Of a stretch of DNA of 41,641 nt, positions 1-6,998 are shown piece after piece (within the stretch, counting starts at the first letter, position 1; every line of letters starts with the position of its first letter). The translations under genes and the position numbers were made by a program. The notes under the pieces were generated by a model that worked only from the letters and a program-made list of their open reading frames with translations, had not been told where the DNA came from and made no database searches. This DNA comes from Thermoleophilaceae bacterium (lineage in GTDB: Bacteria; Actinomycetota; Thermoleophilia; Solirubrobacterales; Thermoleophilaceae), in contig JACVRW010000015.1 of NCBI GenBank assembly GCA_014534235.1, positions 1 through 41,641 of the forward strand, given 5' to 3'.

Positions 1-2
1 GC

Positions 3-113
3 GTCTGCCAGCGCGTGCTCGCCCTGGCCGCGGGCGTCTGGCACAGCTGGCAGCTCTGGGAAGCAGGCGAGATCGATGCCCCCGGCCGCCACTTCACCGC
101 CTACGACCACTGA
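3..113 (+). pseudogene. 3' end of a DDE transposase gene (cut by window edge)
   Basis: The open frame enters from the left edge and stops at 111-113. It encodes 36 residues ending in GRHFTAYDH. This ending, preceded by the pattern QRVLALAAGVWHSWQ, is like the C-terminus of IS982/IS5-type DDE transposases common in actinobacteria. The catalytic residues lie outside the window, so intactness cannot be judged. The sequence just after the stop (about 114-140) probably holds the right end of that element, but its inverted repeat cannot be confirmed without the left end. Together with the ISL3 element at 687-2060 it marks this end of the window as an insertion-prone region. Confidence 0.6.
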
Positions 114-166
114 ATCCGTGGAAACGGAATCAGTCATCTAGCGGTCGCCGGGGGTCGGCGCTACTT

Positions 167-239
167 GGGTCGGTGCCGCGGTGTGGGCGCGGCGATCCAG
201 GTCTTCCCCTGGTGACAGGTTCGACTCCTGGCCGACTCG
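167..239 (+). tRNA. tRNA-like sequence, possibly a degenerate tRNA
   Basis: A 7-bp acceptor stem (GGGTCGG at 167-173 with CCGACTC at 232-238, one G-T pair), a 4-bp D stem (CCGC 176-179 / GCGG 189-192) and a T arm with the canonical GGTTCGACTCC (218-228) sit at tRNA spacing, 73 nt in total. The anticodon arm does not fit: the only stem, CCAGG 197-201 / CCTGG 208-212, is shifted by three bases and closes a 6-nt loop TCTTCC, so no anticodon follows a T33 in a proper 7-nt loop. No CCA is encoded. It may be a decayed tRNA, a tRNA-derived attachment site or chance. Confidence 0.35.
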
Positions 240-287
240 TTGCTTCAGAAAGTGTAGTGGCTCCTCCCGGGATACGGAAGGGCGCGG

Positions 288-293
288 TAGGCT
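288..293 (+). promoter_or_regulatory. -10 box of a leaderless gene (300-452)
   Basis: TAGGCT followed by 6 nt and then ATG at 300. This spacing puts the transcription start at or next to the start codon. No Shine-Dalgarno sequence is present. No clear -35 box is visible. Confidence 0.45.
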
Positions 294-299
294 TGGCCC

Positions 300-452
300 A
301 TGGCGAAGCCGGACCAAGCTCAGCCTGCCAGACGCAACGGCAGGCTCCGCATTCCACTCCCCTTCGAGGATGCCGTGAGAGCGGCGCTTGAAGCCAAGCC
401 GCCTGAAAAGAAGCCGCGCAAGCCGCGCTCGAAAAAGTCTGCTAAGGGCTGA
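300..452 (+). CDS. small basic protein, unknown function (50 aa)
   Basis: A 50-residue frame. The N-terminal half contains RNGRLRIPLPFEDAVRAAL, which looks like a short folded or helical segment. The C-terminal half is a run of Lys/Arg/Pro (EKKPRKPRSKKSAKG). The high positive charge suggests contact with nucleic acid or an acidic partner, but this is inference. The start is supported by a TAGGCT box 6 nt upstream (leaderless arrangement). It sits between the tRNA-like sequence and an interrupted small gene. I recall similar short proteins in Thermoleophilia-like genomes but can name no family. Confidence 0.5.
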   Translation: MAKPDQAQPARRNGRLRIPLPFEDAVRAALEAKPPEKKPRKPRSKKSAKG

Positions 453-678
453 AGGCTCACCCCGATGGCGACCCTCTAAGCGTCCGCCCGGGACAGAGCC
501 CTCGGGGTCGCCGTCGTGAACCGGAAGGGCGCCAAGAGACGTACTGAGTTCCGGGACCTGTCGAACGCCGAGGTCTCGCAGCGGGCACGCGACAAGACCT
601 TGCCGGTCAACCGTCGGCGGGCATACCAGCAGGAGGAAATCCCGCCTGCGCGGCAACAAGCGGAAGCGGCGAAGCTCC

Positions 679-686
679 TGAATTTG
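679..686 (+). repeat. target site duplication, left copy
   Basis: TGAATTTG, identical to 2061-2068, directly abuts the left inverted repeat of the insertion sequence. Eight base pairs is the usual duplication length of the ISL3 family. Confidence 0.85.
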
Positions 687-710
687 GGCGCTTCTGCTGT
701 TACCGTGGGT
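687..710 (+). repeat. left terminal inverted repeat (IRL)
   Basis: Matches the inverse complement of 2037-2060 at about two thirds of positions, with the inner eight bases CCGTGGGT identical. Confidence 0.8.
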
Positions 711-799
711 GAGGTGAGCGCCTGACAGGGAGGCGCACGCCGCTCCGCGCCTAGGTTTCCGGCTTCTCGACGGTCGGAAGCGAAGGGAGCGGATGCGAC

Positions 800-2032
800 G
801 TGCGCAGCAAAAGGGTATGGGCGCGCCTGCTGGGGCTGAAGCGGGCGGTGGTCGAGGATGTGTTCGTCGGCGATCAGGGGGAAGTGGTGGTGGCGGCCAG
901 GCCGAACTGGCGGGAGCGCGATCGCTGCGGGATCTGTCGGCGCCGGTCGCCGGGGTTCGACCTCGGCGAGGGCCGGCGGCGCTGGCGGGCGCTCGACCTC
1001 GGCACGACATTCGCCTATGTCGAGGCCGAGGCGCCCAGGGTGCGCTGCCGCCGCCACGGCGTGGTGGTCTGCGCGGTGCCTTGGGCGAGGCATGGGTCGC
1101 GCTTCACGAGGGCATTTGAGGACCAGGTCGCCTGGCTGGCGGTCAACTGCTCCAAGACCGCCGTCGCCGCGTTGGTGCGGATCGCCTGGCGCACGGTCGG
1201 CGGGATCTGCGAGCGGGTGGCCGCCGAGGCGGGACGCGAGGTCGACCTGCTCGCCGGGCTGCGCCGGATCGGGATCGACGAGATCAGCCATCGCAAGGGT
1301 CAGCGCTACCCGACCGTCGTCGTCTGCCACGACACCGGCCGCCTCGTGTGGGCGGCGGCCGGGCGGGACAGGGCCACGGTCGAGGCGTTCCTCGACGCGC
1401 TCGGCGAAGAGCGCTGCAAACGGCTCGAGTTGGTGTCCTGCGACATGGCCGCCTGGATCGCCGGCCCGATCGGCGAGCGCTGCCCGCAGGCCGAGCTGTG
1501 CCTGGACCCGTTCCACGTCGTCCAGCTCGCCACCGACGCGCTCGACGAGGTCCGCCGCGAGGTCTGGAACGAGGCCCGTCGCCAGGGCCAGACCGCGCTC
1601 GCGGCCGAGCTCAAGGGCGCGCGGTTCGCGCTCTGGAAGAACCCCGAGCACCTGACCGCCCGCCAGCGGGCCAAGCTGTCTGACATCGAGCGCACCAACC
1701 GCCGGCTCTACCGCGCCTACCTGCTCAAGGAGCAGCAGCGCCAGATCTACCGGCTGCCGGCGAAGTCCGCCGTCGCGCTGCTCGAGCGCTGGCTTCAGTG
1801 GGCCAGGCGCTGCCGCCTGCCGTCGTTCGTGAAGCTCGCCAAGACGATCACCCAGCAGCGCGCCGGCATCCTCGCCGCGATCACCCACGGGCTCTCCAAC
1901 GCGCGCGTCGAGGCGATCAACACCCAGATCCGCCTGATCGCCCGCCGCGCCTTCGGCTTCCACTCCGCCAACGCCCTCATCGCCCTGGCGATGCTCAGCC
2001 TCGCCGACCTCTGCCCGTCACTGCCCCACTGA
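800..2032 (+). CDS. tnpA: ISL3-family transposase (410 aa)
   Basis: Catalyses movement of the surrounding insertion sequence. The N-terminus has a zinc-binding motif (CGICRRR near residue 44, with a further Cys-x3-His about 50 residues later). The DDE catalytic core is visible as GIDEISHRKG, CDMAAWI, LDPFHVV and, near the C-terminus, SNARVEAINTQIRLIARRAFGFHS, which carries the terminal Glu. Length fits the family (about 400-450 aa). The start GTG at 800 lies about 90 nt inside the left inverted repeat. No frameshift or internal stop is seen, so the protein is probably functional. Confidence 0.93.
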   Translation: MRSKRVWARLLGLKRAVVEDVFVGDQGEVVVAARPNWRERDRCGICRRRSPGFDLGEGRRRWRALDLGTTFAYVEAEAPRVRCRRHGVVVCAVPWARHGSRFTRAFEDQVAWLAVNCSKTAVAALVRIAWRTVGGICERVAAEAGREVDLLAGLRRIGIDEISHRKGQRYPTVVVCHDTGRLVWAAAGRDRATVEAFLDALGEERCKRLELVSCDMAAWIAGPIGERCPQAELCLDPFHVVQLATDALDEVRREVWNEARRQGQTALAAELKGARFALWKNPEHLTARQRAKLSDIERTNRRLYRAYLLKEQQRQIYRLPAKSAVALLERWLQWARRCRLPSFVKLAKTITQQRAGILAAITHGLSNARVEAINTQIRLIARRAFGFHSANALIALAMLSLADLCPSLPH

Positions 2033-2036
2033 CATG

Positions 2037-2060
2037 ACCCACGGAAACGTCAGGAGACTC
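2037..2060 (-). repeat. right terminal inverted repeat (IRR)
   Basis: Partner of the repeat at 687-710. It begins four bases after the transposase stop codon (2030-2032) and is followed at once by the second TGAATTTG copy. Confidence 0.8.
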
Positions 2061-2068
2061 TGAATTTG
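2061..2068 (+). repeat. target site duplication, right copy
   Basis: TGAATTTG, identical to 679-686. It marks the exact right boundary of the insertion sequence. Confidence 0.85.
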
Positions 2069-2169
2069 GGGGTTCGCGGCCGGTATACCGGAGGTACTAT
2101 CCGAGATGGACAGAATGACTAACGCGCCGCTACAGGACGCGTACGTGGGCACGGGGACACCTGCCCTGC

Positions 2170-2352
2170 GTGCTCACGTGGATCGCCCCCAAGGGGTCTG
2201 AGGACTGTGGGGACCATGACTGGTATCGCGCCGATGACGATACGGCGCTTTGCTACCACTGTGAGATCGGTCGCCGCGATCTTGATCCCGACGACCGCGT
2301 GACCGGTCACGGCATCGTCAAGCGCGATGTCCCCTCAGTGGTGTCGGTCTAG
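2170..2352 (+). CDS. possible small zinc-binding protein (60 aa)
   Basis: Residues 12-32 read DCGDHDWYRADDDTALCYHCE, with Cys, His, Cys-x2-Cys spaced as in a small zinc ribbon or knuckle. The DWYR...D..T..CYHCE pattern looks conserved, and I recall similar short actinobacterial proteins, but I cannot name a family. The start is uncertain: GTG 2170 is used here, and the frame is open upstream to a stop at 2116. No good ribosome-binding site is seen. It lies just right of the insertion sequence in DNA with less third-position GC than the housekeeping genes. Confidence 0.45.
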   Translation: MLTWIAPKGSEDCGDHDWYRADDDTALCYHCEIGRRDLDPDDRVTGHGIVKRDVPSVVSV

Positions 2353-2737
2353 TCGAGCAAGAGCCTCCCCGAGTCGCTACCGAGCCGTTCCTCCACTCCA
2401 GCGCCGGCGCTCCACAGGGAGGCCCTCACGCTGAGTGTGTACCCGGAGCGACGCTCCTAACGCACGTCGCGCTAGCGACGCTTACGGCGGCGGCGTGCCT
2501 TCCGACTGCTCGCCGGGTGAGGCCGCGCTGGCAGCTCCTGTGTGCGTCCGTTGCCCTCTAGCTCTGTAGCACGGCGAGCGCGCCGAGACAACAGAATCCT
2601 GAGAGCAACGAGGCCGCCAATCGCGCTGAGCTTCGCTAGGGCATACGCAGGGCTTCCCGGAGTGAGGGGATGGATAGCGGCGTGGTGCATGCCTCTGGAG
2701 TATGGCTGAGGCAGTCCCGACGCCTCGCTATACTTCA
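2353..2737. other. gene-poor stretch between the accessory region and trx
   Basis: No convincing gene is seen on the plus strand. On the minus strand a 100-codon frame (2472-2774) exists. It has an AGGAGG two bases before its ATG, one hydrophobic segment (ALAKLSAIGGLVALRILL) and a very basic C-terminus. Its codon use is not typical of neighbouring genes and it reads through the operator-like repeats, so it is doubtful. GC is lower than in the rest of the window, which fits foreign or decaying DNA. Confidence 0.4.
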
Positions 2738-2793
2738 CTTTGTAAAGCGGGGGGCCTGGGTTTGTAAAGTCCATGACCTCCTACTTTGTATAG
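2738..2793 (+). promoter_or_regulatory. three operator-like near-palindromes upstream of trx
   Basis: Three copies of a 10-bp near-palindrome: CTTTGTAAAG (2738-2747), GTTTGTAAAG (2760-2769) and CTTTGTATAG (2784-2793). They start 22 and 24 bp apart, about two helical turns. The first copy is also framed by wider arms (GCTATAC...GTAAAGC, 2728-2749). AT-rich copies on the same DNA face in GC-rich DNA suggest binding sites for a dimeric regulator. The target could be trx (start 2864) or a minus-strand transcript. The regulator is unknown. Confidence 0.5.
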
Positions 2794-2863
2794 CAATGGG
2801 GCGAGGCGGTCGCTTCGCCCGCGGTTCTCCGCGATTTCGGTTACTAGAACAAGGGAGCAACCC

Positions 2864-3193
2864 GTGGCAGGCGCTATCTACGAGGTCACCGATCAGAACT
2901 TCCAGGCCGAGGTGCTCGAGGCCGACAAGCCGGTGCTGGTGGACTTCTGGGCGCCTTGGTGCGGCCCGTGCCGGATCGTGGCCCCGCATCTCGAGGAGCT
3001 GGCCGGCGAGCGGCAGGACCTGCAGATCGTGAAGCTGAACGTGGATGACAACCCGCAGACCGCGGCGCGTTACGGCGTCATGTCGATCCCGACCCTGCTG
3101 CTCTTCAAGCACGGCCAGGTGGCGCATCAGATCATCGGGGCGCTGCCCAAGAGCCGGCTCGTACAGGAGATCGAGCCGGCGCTCGCGGCATAG
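2864..3193 (+). CDS. trxA: thioredoxin (109 aa)
   Basis: Cytosolic disulfide reductase with the active-site motif WCGPC at residues 32-36. The conserved DFWAPWCGPC start of the second helix, the D-x-N turn (VDDNP) and the cis-Pro loop SIPTLLLF are all present. Length matches bacterial thioredoxins. The GTG start at 2864 is chosen because AAGGGAG (2851-2857) lies 6 nt upstream and because the protein then begins at the usual point; an in-frame upstream extension would add residues that do not resemble thioredoxin. No thioredoxin reductase gene is adjacent. Regulation may involve the repeats at 2738-2793. Confidence 0.93.
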   Translation: MAGAIYEVTDQNFQAEVLEADKPVLVDFWAPWCGPCRIVAPHLEELAGERQDLQIVKLNVDDNPQTAARYGVMSIPTLLLFKHGQVAHQIIGALPKSRLVQEIEPALAA

Positions 3194-3211
3194 CCCGGTC
3201 GAGGAGCCCGA

Positions 3212-3230
3212 GCGCCCGAAAGGCGGGCGC
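3212..3230. terminator. GC-rich hairpin between convergent trx and ileS
   Basis: GCGCCCG (3212-3218), loop AAAGG, CGGGCGC (3224-3230): a perfect 7-bp stem in the 52-bp gap between the two convergent genes. It has no T-tract, as is common in high-GC actinobacteria, and could serve both strands. Confidence 0.55.
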
Positions 3231-3245
3231 CGGCCCCGAGCGAGG

Positions 3246-6200
3246 CTATCGCCGCGCCACCGAGATCAGCAGGCGCCTGCCGTCGATCTCAGCAGCGGAG
3301 CCGCCGTCGGCGCCGTCGTAGTTGACGGCGGTCGCGAGCGTCTCGCCGGCCACGTAGTCCTCGTGCGCGCGGGTGGCATCAAGCAGCTCGCCGTCGCCGG
3401 CTAGCGTGAGCTCGATCCGGTCCTCCACCCGCAGGCCCGCACTCTTGCGGGCCGCCTGCACGGCGTGGACGACCTCCCGGGCGAGCGCCTCGCGACGCAG
3501 CTCGTCGTCGAGCTCGAGGTTGAGCGCCACGGCGTGCGTGCCGGAGCGCTCGACCTGGTAGCCCTCGAGCGGCTGCAGCGCGATCTGCACGTCCTCCGGG
3601 CCGATCTCGTGCTCCTGGCCGTCGACGTTGATGCCCATCCGGCCGCCCGCGCGCAGGCGGCCCGGGTCGAGCGAGGAGATGGCCGCGGCCACCTGAGGCA
3701 TCTGTTTGCCGAAGCGGGGTCCGAGCGCCCGGTAGTTCGGCTTCAGCTCGAACCGCCCGAGCTCGTCCGCCTCCGACACGTGCCGCAGCGACTTAACGTT
3801 CAGCTCCTCCAGCAGCAGTCTCTCGAAGCGCTCGATCGCGGTGCGCTCGCGGTCGGCGGCCACCACCACGGCCTCGCGCAGGGGCTGGCGGACCTTGACG
3901 CTTGCCTGCGCCCGGGCCGCGCGTCCGAGCTCGACGGCGTCCCGCGCCACGCGCATCTGCCACTCGAGCTCCTCGTCGATGTCACCCGGCTTCGGAAAGT
4001 CACAGAGGTGCACGGAGGCCTCCGCGCCGTCGAGATTCTCGTAGATCTCGTCCGCCACGAATGGGGTGAGCGGCGCGAGCAGCTTGGCGATCGTGAGCAG
4101 GCAGGCCCGGAGCGTCTCGAAGGCCGCCGGGTCGCCGTCCCAGAACCGGCGCCGCGAGCGCCGGACATACCAGTTCGAGAGGTCGTCCACCAGCTCGGCG
4201 ATCGCGCGGCCGGCGAAGGTCGTGTCGTAGTCGTCCATGCGCTCGATGACCCGCTCGACGGTTGCGCTCAGCCGGGAGAGGATCCAGCGGTCGAGGTCGG
4301 TCGGCCGGCCGGCACCAGACGGCTCGTTCACGTTCGCGTAGAGGACGAAGAAGGCGTACGTGTTCCAGAGCGGCTTGAGGAACTGGCGCACGGACTCGCC
4401 GACGGTCTCGAGCGAGAAGCGGTAGCCGTCCCAGGGCTGCTTTGAGGTGAAGTAGTACCACCGGAAGGCGTCGGCCCCGTGGGCGCGGATGACGTCCCAC
4501 GGCACGACGACGTTGCCGCGCGACTTGGACATCTTCTGTCCCTCGGGATCCAGGATCAGCCCGAGGCAGAGGCAGGTCTCGTACGAGGTGCGCCCGAAGA
4601 GGAGCGTCGACACGGCGAGCAGCGAGTAGAACCACCCCCGCGTCTGGTCGAGCGCCTCGCAGATGTAGTCGGCGGGGAAGCGCTCCCTGAAGACGTCCTG
4701 GTTCTCGAACGGCGCGTGCCACTGGGCGAAGGGCATGCAGCCCGAGTCCCACCAGACGTCGATCAGGTCCGGAACGCGCCGGAAGGTCTTCCCATCGCGC
4801 TCGAACGTCACCTCGTCGATGTACGGGCGGTGGAGATCGTCCGGCACCTCGGCACCGAGCTGGCGCAGCTCCTGCCGCGAGCCGATGCAGACGGCCTCGC
4901 CGTCGTCCGCCCGCCAGATCGGAAGCGGCGTGCCCCAATACCGCTCTCTCGACAGCGCCCAGTCGACGTTGTTCTCGAGCCACTTGCCGAAGCGCCCGTG
5001 CTTGATGTGCTCGGGGTACCAGGTGATCGACTCGTTCGCCGCGAGCAGCTCGTCCTTGACCTCGGTCGTGCGTGCGTACCAGTTCCTCTTCGCGTAGTAG
5101 ATGAGCGGCGTGTCGCAGCGCCAGCAGTGGGGGTAGGCGTGCTCGTACTCGCCCGCCCTGAAGAGGCGCCCGGACTCGCGCAGGGCATCGATTATCTTCG
5201 GGTCGGCTTCGCGGACGTGGAGCCCCGCGAAGGGCCCCGTGCGCTCGTCGAAGGTGCCGTCGGGGCGCACGGGATTGTGGATCGTGAGCCCATTGTCCTG
5301 GGCCAGGCGGAAGTCGTCCTCGCCGAACGCGGCGCCGGTGTGGACGACACCGGTGCCGTCCTCGATCGACACGAAGTCCCCCGGCAGCACCGTGTGGCCG
5401 CGTGTCCCGTAATCCCGGATGTAGGGGAAGGGCGGCTCGTAGCGCAGGCCGAGCAGCGCCGAACCCGGCATCCGCTCCTCGATCTCGGCCTCCTCGCCGA
5501 GCACCCGCTCGAGGAGCGCCTCGGCGAGGATCAGGCGCTCGTCGCCGACCCGCGCTCGGACGTACGTCACGTCAGGGTGCACCGCGATCGCCGCGTGCGG
5601 CACGAGCGTCCACGGCATGGTGGTCCAGGCGAGCAGCGAGACGCTCGGGTCGTCCATGAGCGGGAACTTCACGTAGACGCTCGGGTCGACCACGTCCCTA
5701 TACCCAAGCGCCACCTCGTGCGAGGAGAGCGCCGTGCCGCAGCGCGGGCAGTAGGGAACGACCTTGTGCCCCTCGGTGAGGAGGCCCTTGTCGAAGATTT
5801 GCTTGAGCGACCACCACACGGACTCGATGTACTCGTTCGAGAGCGTGTAGTAGGCGGCGTCCGTGTCGAGCCAGAACCCGATCCGCTCGGTCAGCTCATT
5901 CCACTCGTCGATGTAGCGGAGGACCGACTCCCGGCAGCGCTCGTTGAACTCAGCCACTCCGTAGCGCTCGATGTCCTCCTTGGAGCTGAAGCCGAGCTCT
6001 TTCTCGATCTCGAGCTCGACCGGCAGGCCGTGGCAGTCCCATCCGCCCTTGCGGTGGACCACGTGACCGCGCATCGTCCGGTAGCGCGGGAAGACGTCCT
6101 TGAAGACTCGGCTGAGGACGTGGTGCGAACCCGGTCGGCCATTGGCGGTGGGGGGACCTTCATAGAAGACGAACGGGGGACCCCCCTCCCGGCGCCGGAT

Positions 6201-6299
6201 CGACTCGTGGAAGACGTCGCGCTCGCGCCAGCGCTCGAGCACGCGCTCCTCGAGCTCCGGAAACGACTGCGCGCCGTCGACTGGCTGGTAGCGGGCCAC
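3246..6299 (-). CDS. ileS: isoleucyl-tRNA synthetase with GSHH signature (1017 aa)
   Basis: Charges tRNA-Ile with isoleucine. Class I features: GGWDCHGLPVELEIEK near residues 85-100, editing-domain motifs (WTTMPWTL and GTGVVHTG), and KMSKS (GQKMSKSRGN) near residue 590. The anticodon-binding and C-terminal regions follow. The eukaryote-like sequence (NGRPGSHHVLSRVFKD) places it in the IleRS2 type. The HxGH signature is replaced by G57-S-H-H60, i.e. positions one and three are swapped (see findings). GTG start; a TAGAAT box (6309-6314) 9 nt upstream suggests a leaderless transcript. Confidence 0.96.
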   Translation of the reverse strand: MARYQPVDGAQSFPELEERVLERWRERDVFHESIRRREGGPPFVFYEGPPTANGRPGSHHVLSRVFKDVFPRYRTMRGHVVHRKGGWDCHGLPVELEIEKELGFSSKEDIERYGVAEFNERCRESVLRYIDEWNELTERIGFWLDTDAAYYTLSNEYIESVWWSLKQIFDKGLLTEGHKVVPYCPRCGTALSSHEVALGYRDVVDPSVYVKFPLMDDPSVSLLAWTTMPWTLVPHAAIAVHPDVTYVRARVGDERLILAEALLERVLGEEAEIEERMPGSALLGLRYEPPFPYIRDYGTRGHTVLPGDFVSIEDGTGVVHTGAAFGEDDFRLAQDNGLTIHNPVRPDGTFDERTGPFAGLHVREADPKIIDALRESGRLFRAGEYEHAYPHCWRCDTPLIYYAKRNWYARTTEVKDELLAANESITWYPEHIKHGRFGKWLENNVDWALSRERYWGTPLPIWRADDGEAVCIGSRQELRQLGAEVPDDLHRPYIDEVTFERDGKTFRRVPDLIDVWWDSGCMPFAQWHAPFENQDVFRERFPADYICEALDQTRGWFYSLLAVSTLLFGRTSYETCLCLGLILDPEGQKMSKSRGNVVVPWDVIRAHGADAFRWYYFTSKQPWDGYRFSLETVGESVRQFLKPLWNTYAFFVLYANVNEPSGAGRPTDLDRWILSRLSATVERVIERMDDYDTTFAGRAIAELVDDLSNWYVRRSRRRFWDGDPAAFETLRACLLTIAKLLAPLTPFVADEIYENLDGAEASVHLCDFPKPGDIDEELEWQMRVARDAVELGRAARAQASVKVRQPLREAVVVAADRERTAIERFERLLLEELNVKSLRHVSEADELGRFELKPNYRALGPRFGKQMPQVAAAISSLDPGRLRAGGRMGINVDGQEHEIGPEDVQIALQPLEGYQVERSGTHAVALNLELDDELRREALAREVVHAVQAARKSAGLRVEDRIELTLAGDGELLDATRAHEDYVAGETLATAVNYDGADGGSAAEIDGRRLLISVARR

Positions 6300-6308
6300 G
6301 AGCCGTCG

Positions 6309-6314
6309 ATTCTA
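6309..6314 (-). promoter_or_regulatory. -10 box of leaderless ileS
   Basis: Minus strand TAGAAT, then 9 nt, then GTG (6299-6297). There is no ribosome-binding site between. Confidence 0.5.
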
Positions 6315-6378
6315 GGTGCGAGCGGCGTCTAGCCCCGTCGTGTCTGCCGGGGTGCCCGGCCCCGTCCGGCCCCTCACC

Positions 6379-6384
6379 TACGAT
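6379..6384 (+). promoter_or_regulatory. -10 box before the MarR gene
   Basis: TACGAT followed by 9 nt and ATG at 6394, the same spacing as other putative leaderless starts in the window. Confidence 0.4.
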
Positions 6385-6393
6385 CGCCGCGGC

Positions 6394-6828
6394 ATGACGC
6401 CCCTCGAGCTCGGCGATCCGCTCGCCCACCGCGCGCTGCAGGCGCTGCTGCGGGCGGAGGCGACGGTCCGCCGCCGGCTAGCGACGGAGCTCGAGCGCGA
6501 GGGCGTGTCGGCAGCGGGGTTCTCGGCCTTGGTCGTGCTCACCACGGCGGGCGGCGCGCTCGAGCTGAAGACGCTCCGCCGGCGGCTCGGCTGGAGCAAG
6601 GCGAACGCCACGGAGGTGACGGCCACCCTCGCCGCCCGCGGGCTGGTAGTCAGAAGGCGCGTGGCCGAGGACCGACGAGCGTTGGCGATCGAGCTCACCG
6701 GCGCGGGGCGCGAGCTCGTCGAGCACCTCTTCCCCCAGCATGCCGAACGCGTGAGACGCGCCTTCGGGACGCTCGATGACCGCGAGAAGCGATCGCTCGT
6801 CGAGATCTGCCGGAAGCTGGCGGCGTAG
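6394..6828 (+). CDS. MarR-family transcriptional regulator (144 aa)
   Basis: Winged-helix repressor or activator. A central helix-turn-helix is visible (LELKTLRRRLGWSKANATEVTATLAARGLV), followed by the wing RRRVAEDRRALAIELTGAGRELV. The D-x-R pattern of the MarR wing (AEDRRA) is present. The length is typical of the family. The ATG at 6394 is preferred over an in-frame start 26 codons upstream because it follows a TACGAT box and begins at the usual family position. It is divergent from ileS and could regulate itself or ileS. Ligand unknown. Confidence 0.85.
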   Translation: MTPLELGDPLAHRALQALLRAEATVRRRLATELEREGVSAAGFSALVVLTTAGGALELKTLRRRLGWSKANATEVTATLAARGLVVRRRVAEDRRALAIELTGAGRELVEHLFPQHAERVRRAFGTLDDREKRSLVEICRKLAA

Positions 6829-6866
6829 CGGACGGAGTGCGCGCCCCGCCCGCCCACCGACGGATA

Positions 6867-6911
6867 ACCGTCCTGCCTGACTGTTCCTGTACAACAGTCA
6901 TCCAGGACGGT
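6867..6911. terminator. long two-part hairpin between convergent regulators
   Basis: ACCGTCCTG (6867-6875) pairs with CAGGACGGT (6903-6911). Inside it, TGACTGTT (6878-6885) pairs with AACAGTCA (6893-6900) around a 7-nt loop. The two stems are separated by a 2x2 internal loop (CC/TC). The gene pair is convergent (ends at 6828 and 6999), so it is probably a bidirectional terminator, although no T-tract is present. Confidence 0.6.
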
Positions 6912-6998
6912 ACTTCTCCGGGCTGCCCAGCGGCCGCCCTACTTACCCAGCCCTCGGCCGGCCGGCGGAGACGATCCGTTCGGCGACTCCGCGCGCGG

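Larger units (their letters stand above)
687..2060 (+). mobile_element. intact ISL3-family insertion sequence (1374 bp)
   Basis: The element has 24-bp imperfect terminal inverted repeats. The left repeat at 687-710 begins GGCGCTTCTG and ends CCGTGGGT. The right repeat at 2037-2060, read inward, begins GAGTCTCCTG and ends CCGTGGGT. Direct 8-bp repeats TGAATTTG flank it at 679-686 and 2061-2068. One full-length transposase gene fills it. Intact ends, identical duplications and an undamaged gene suggest a recent insertion. It disrupts a small reading frame. Confidence 0.9.
516..2122 (+). pseudogene. small unknown gene interrupted by the ISL3 element
   Basis: A GTG-started frame runs from 516 to 686 and is broken by the insertion sequence at 687-2060. 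If the element and one copy of the 8-bp duplication are removed, the frame continues in phase from 2069 and stops at TAA 2120-2122. The rebuilt protein is 74 aa, about 57 residues before and 17 after the junction (ending RDGQND). It is rich in Arg, Gln and Glu, with no recognisable domain. With the element in place, translation continues 13 codons into it and stops at 723-725. Function unknown. Confidence 0.5.

Noticed and set aside
476-1963. 495-codon minus-strand frame opposite the transposase
   Set aside because: It overlaps an intact ISL3 transposase with catalytic motifs on the other strand, and its composition is typical of a shadow frame.
2472-2774. 100-codon minus-strand frame with AGGAGG before ATG
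   Set aside because: The ribosome-binding site is only 2 nt from the ATG, the frame reads through operator-like repeats, and the sequence has no recognisable domain. Kept only as a note in the gap entry.
4479-6332. 617-codon plus-strand frame opposite ileS
   Set aside because: A mirror of ileS codons, with no recognisable protein.
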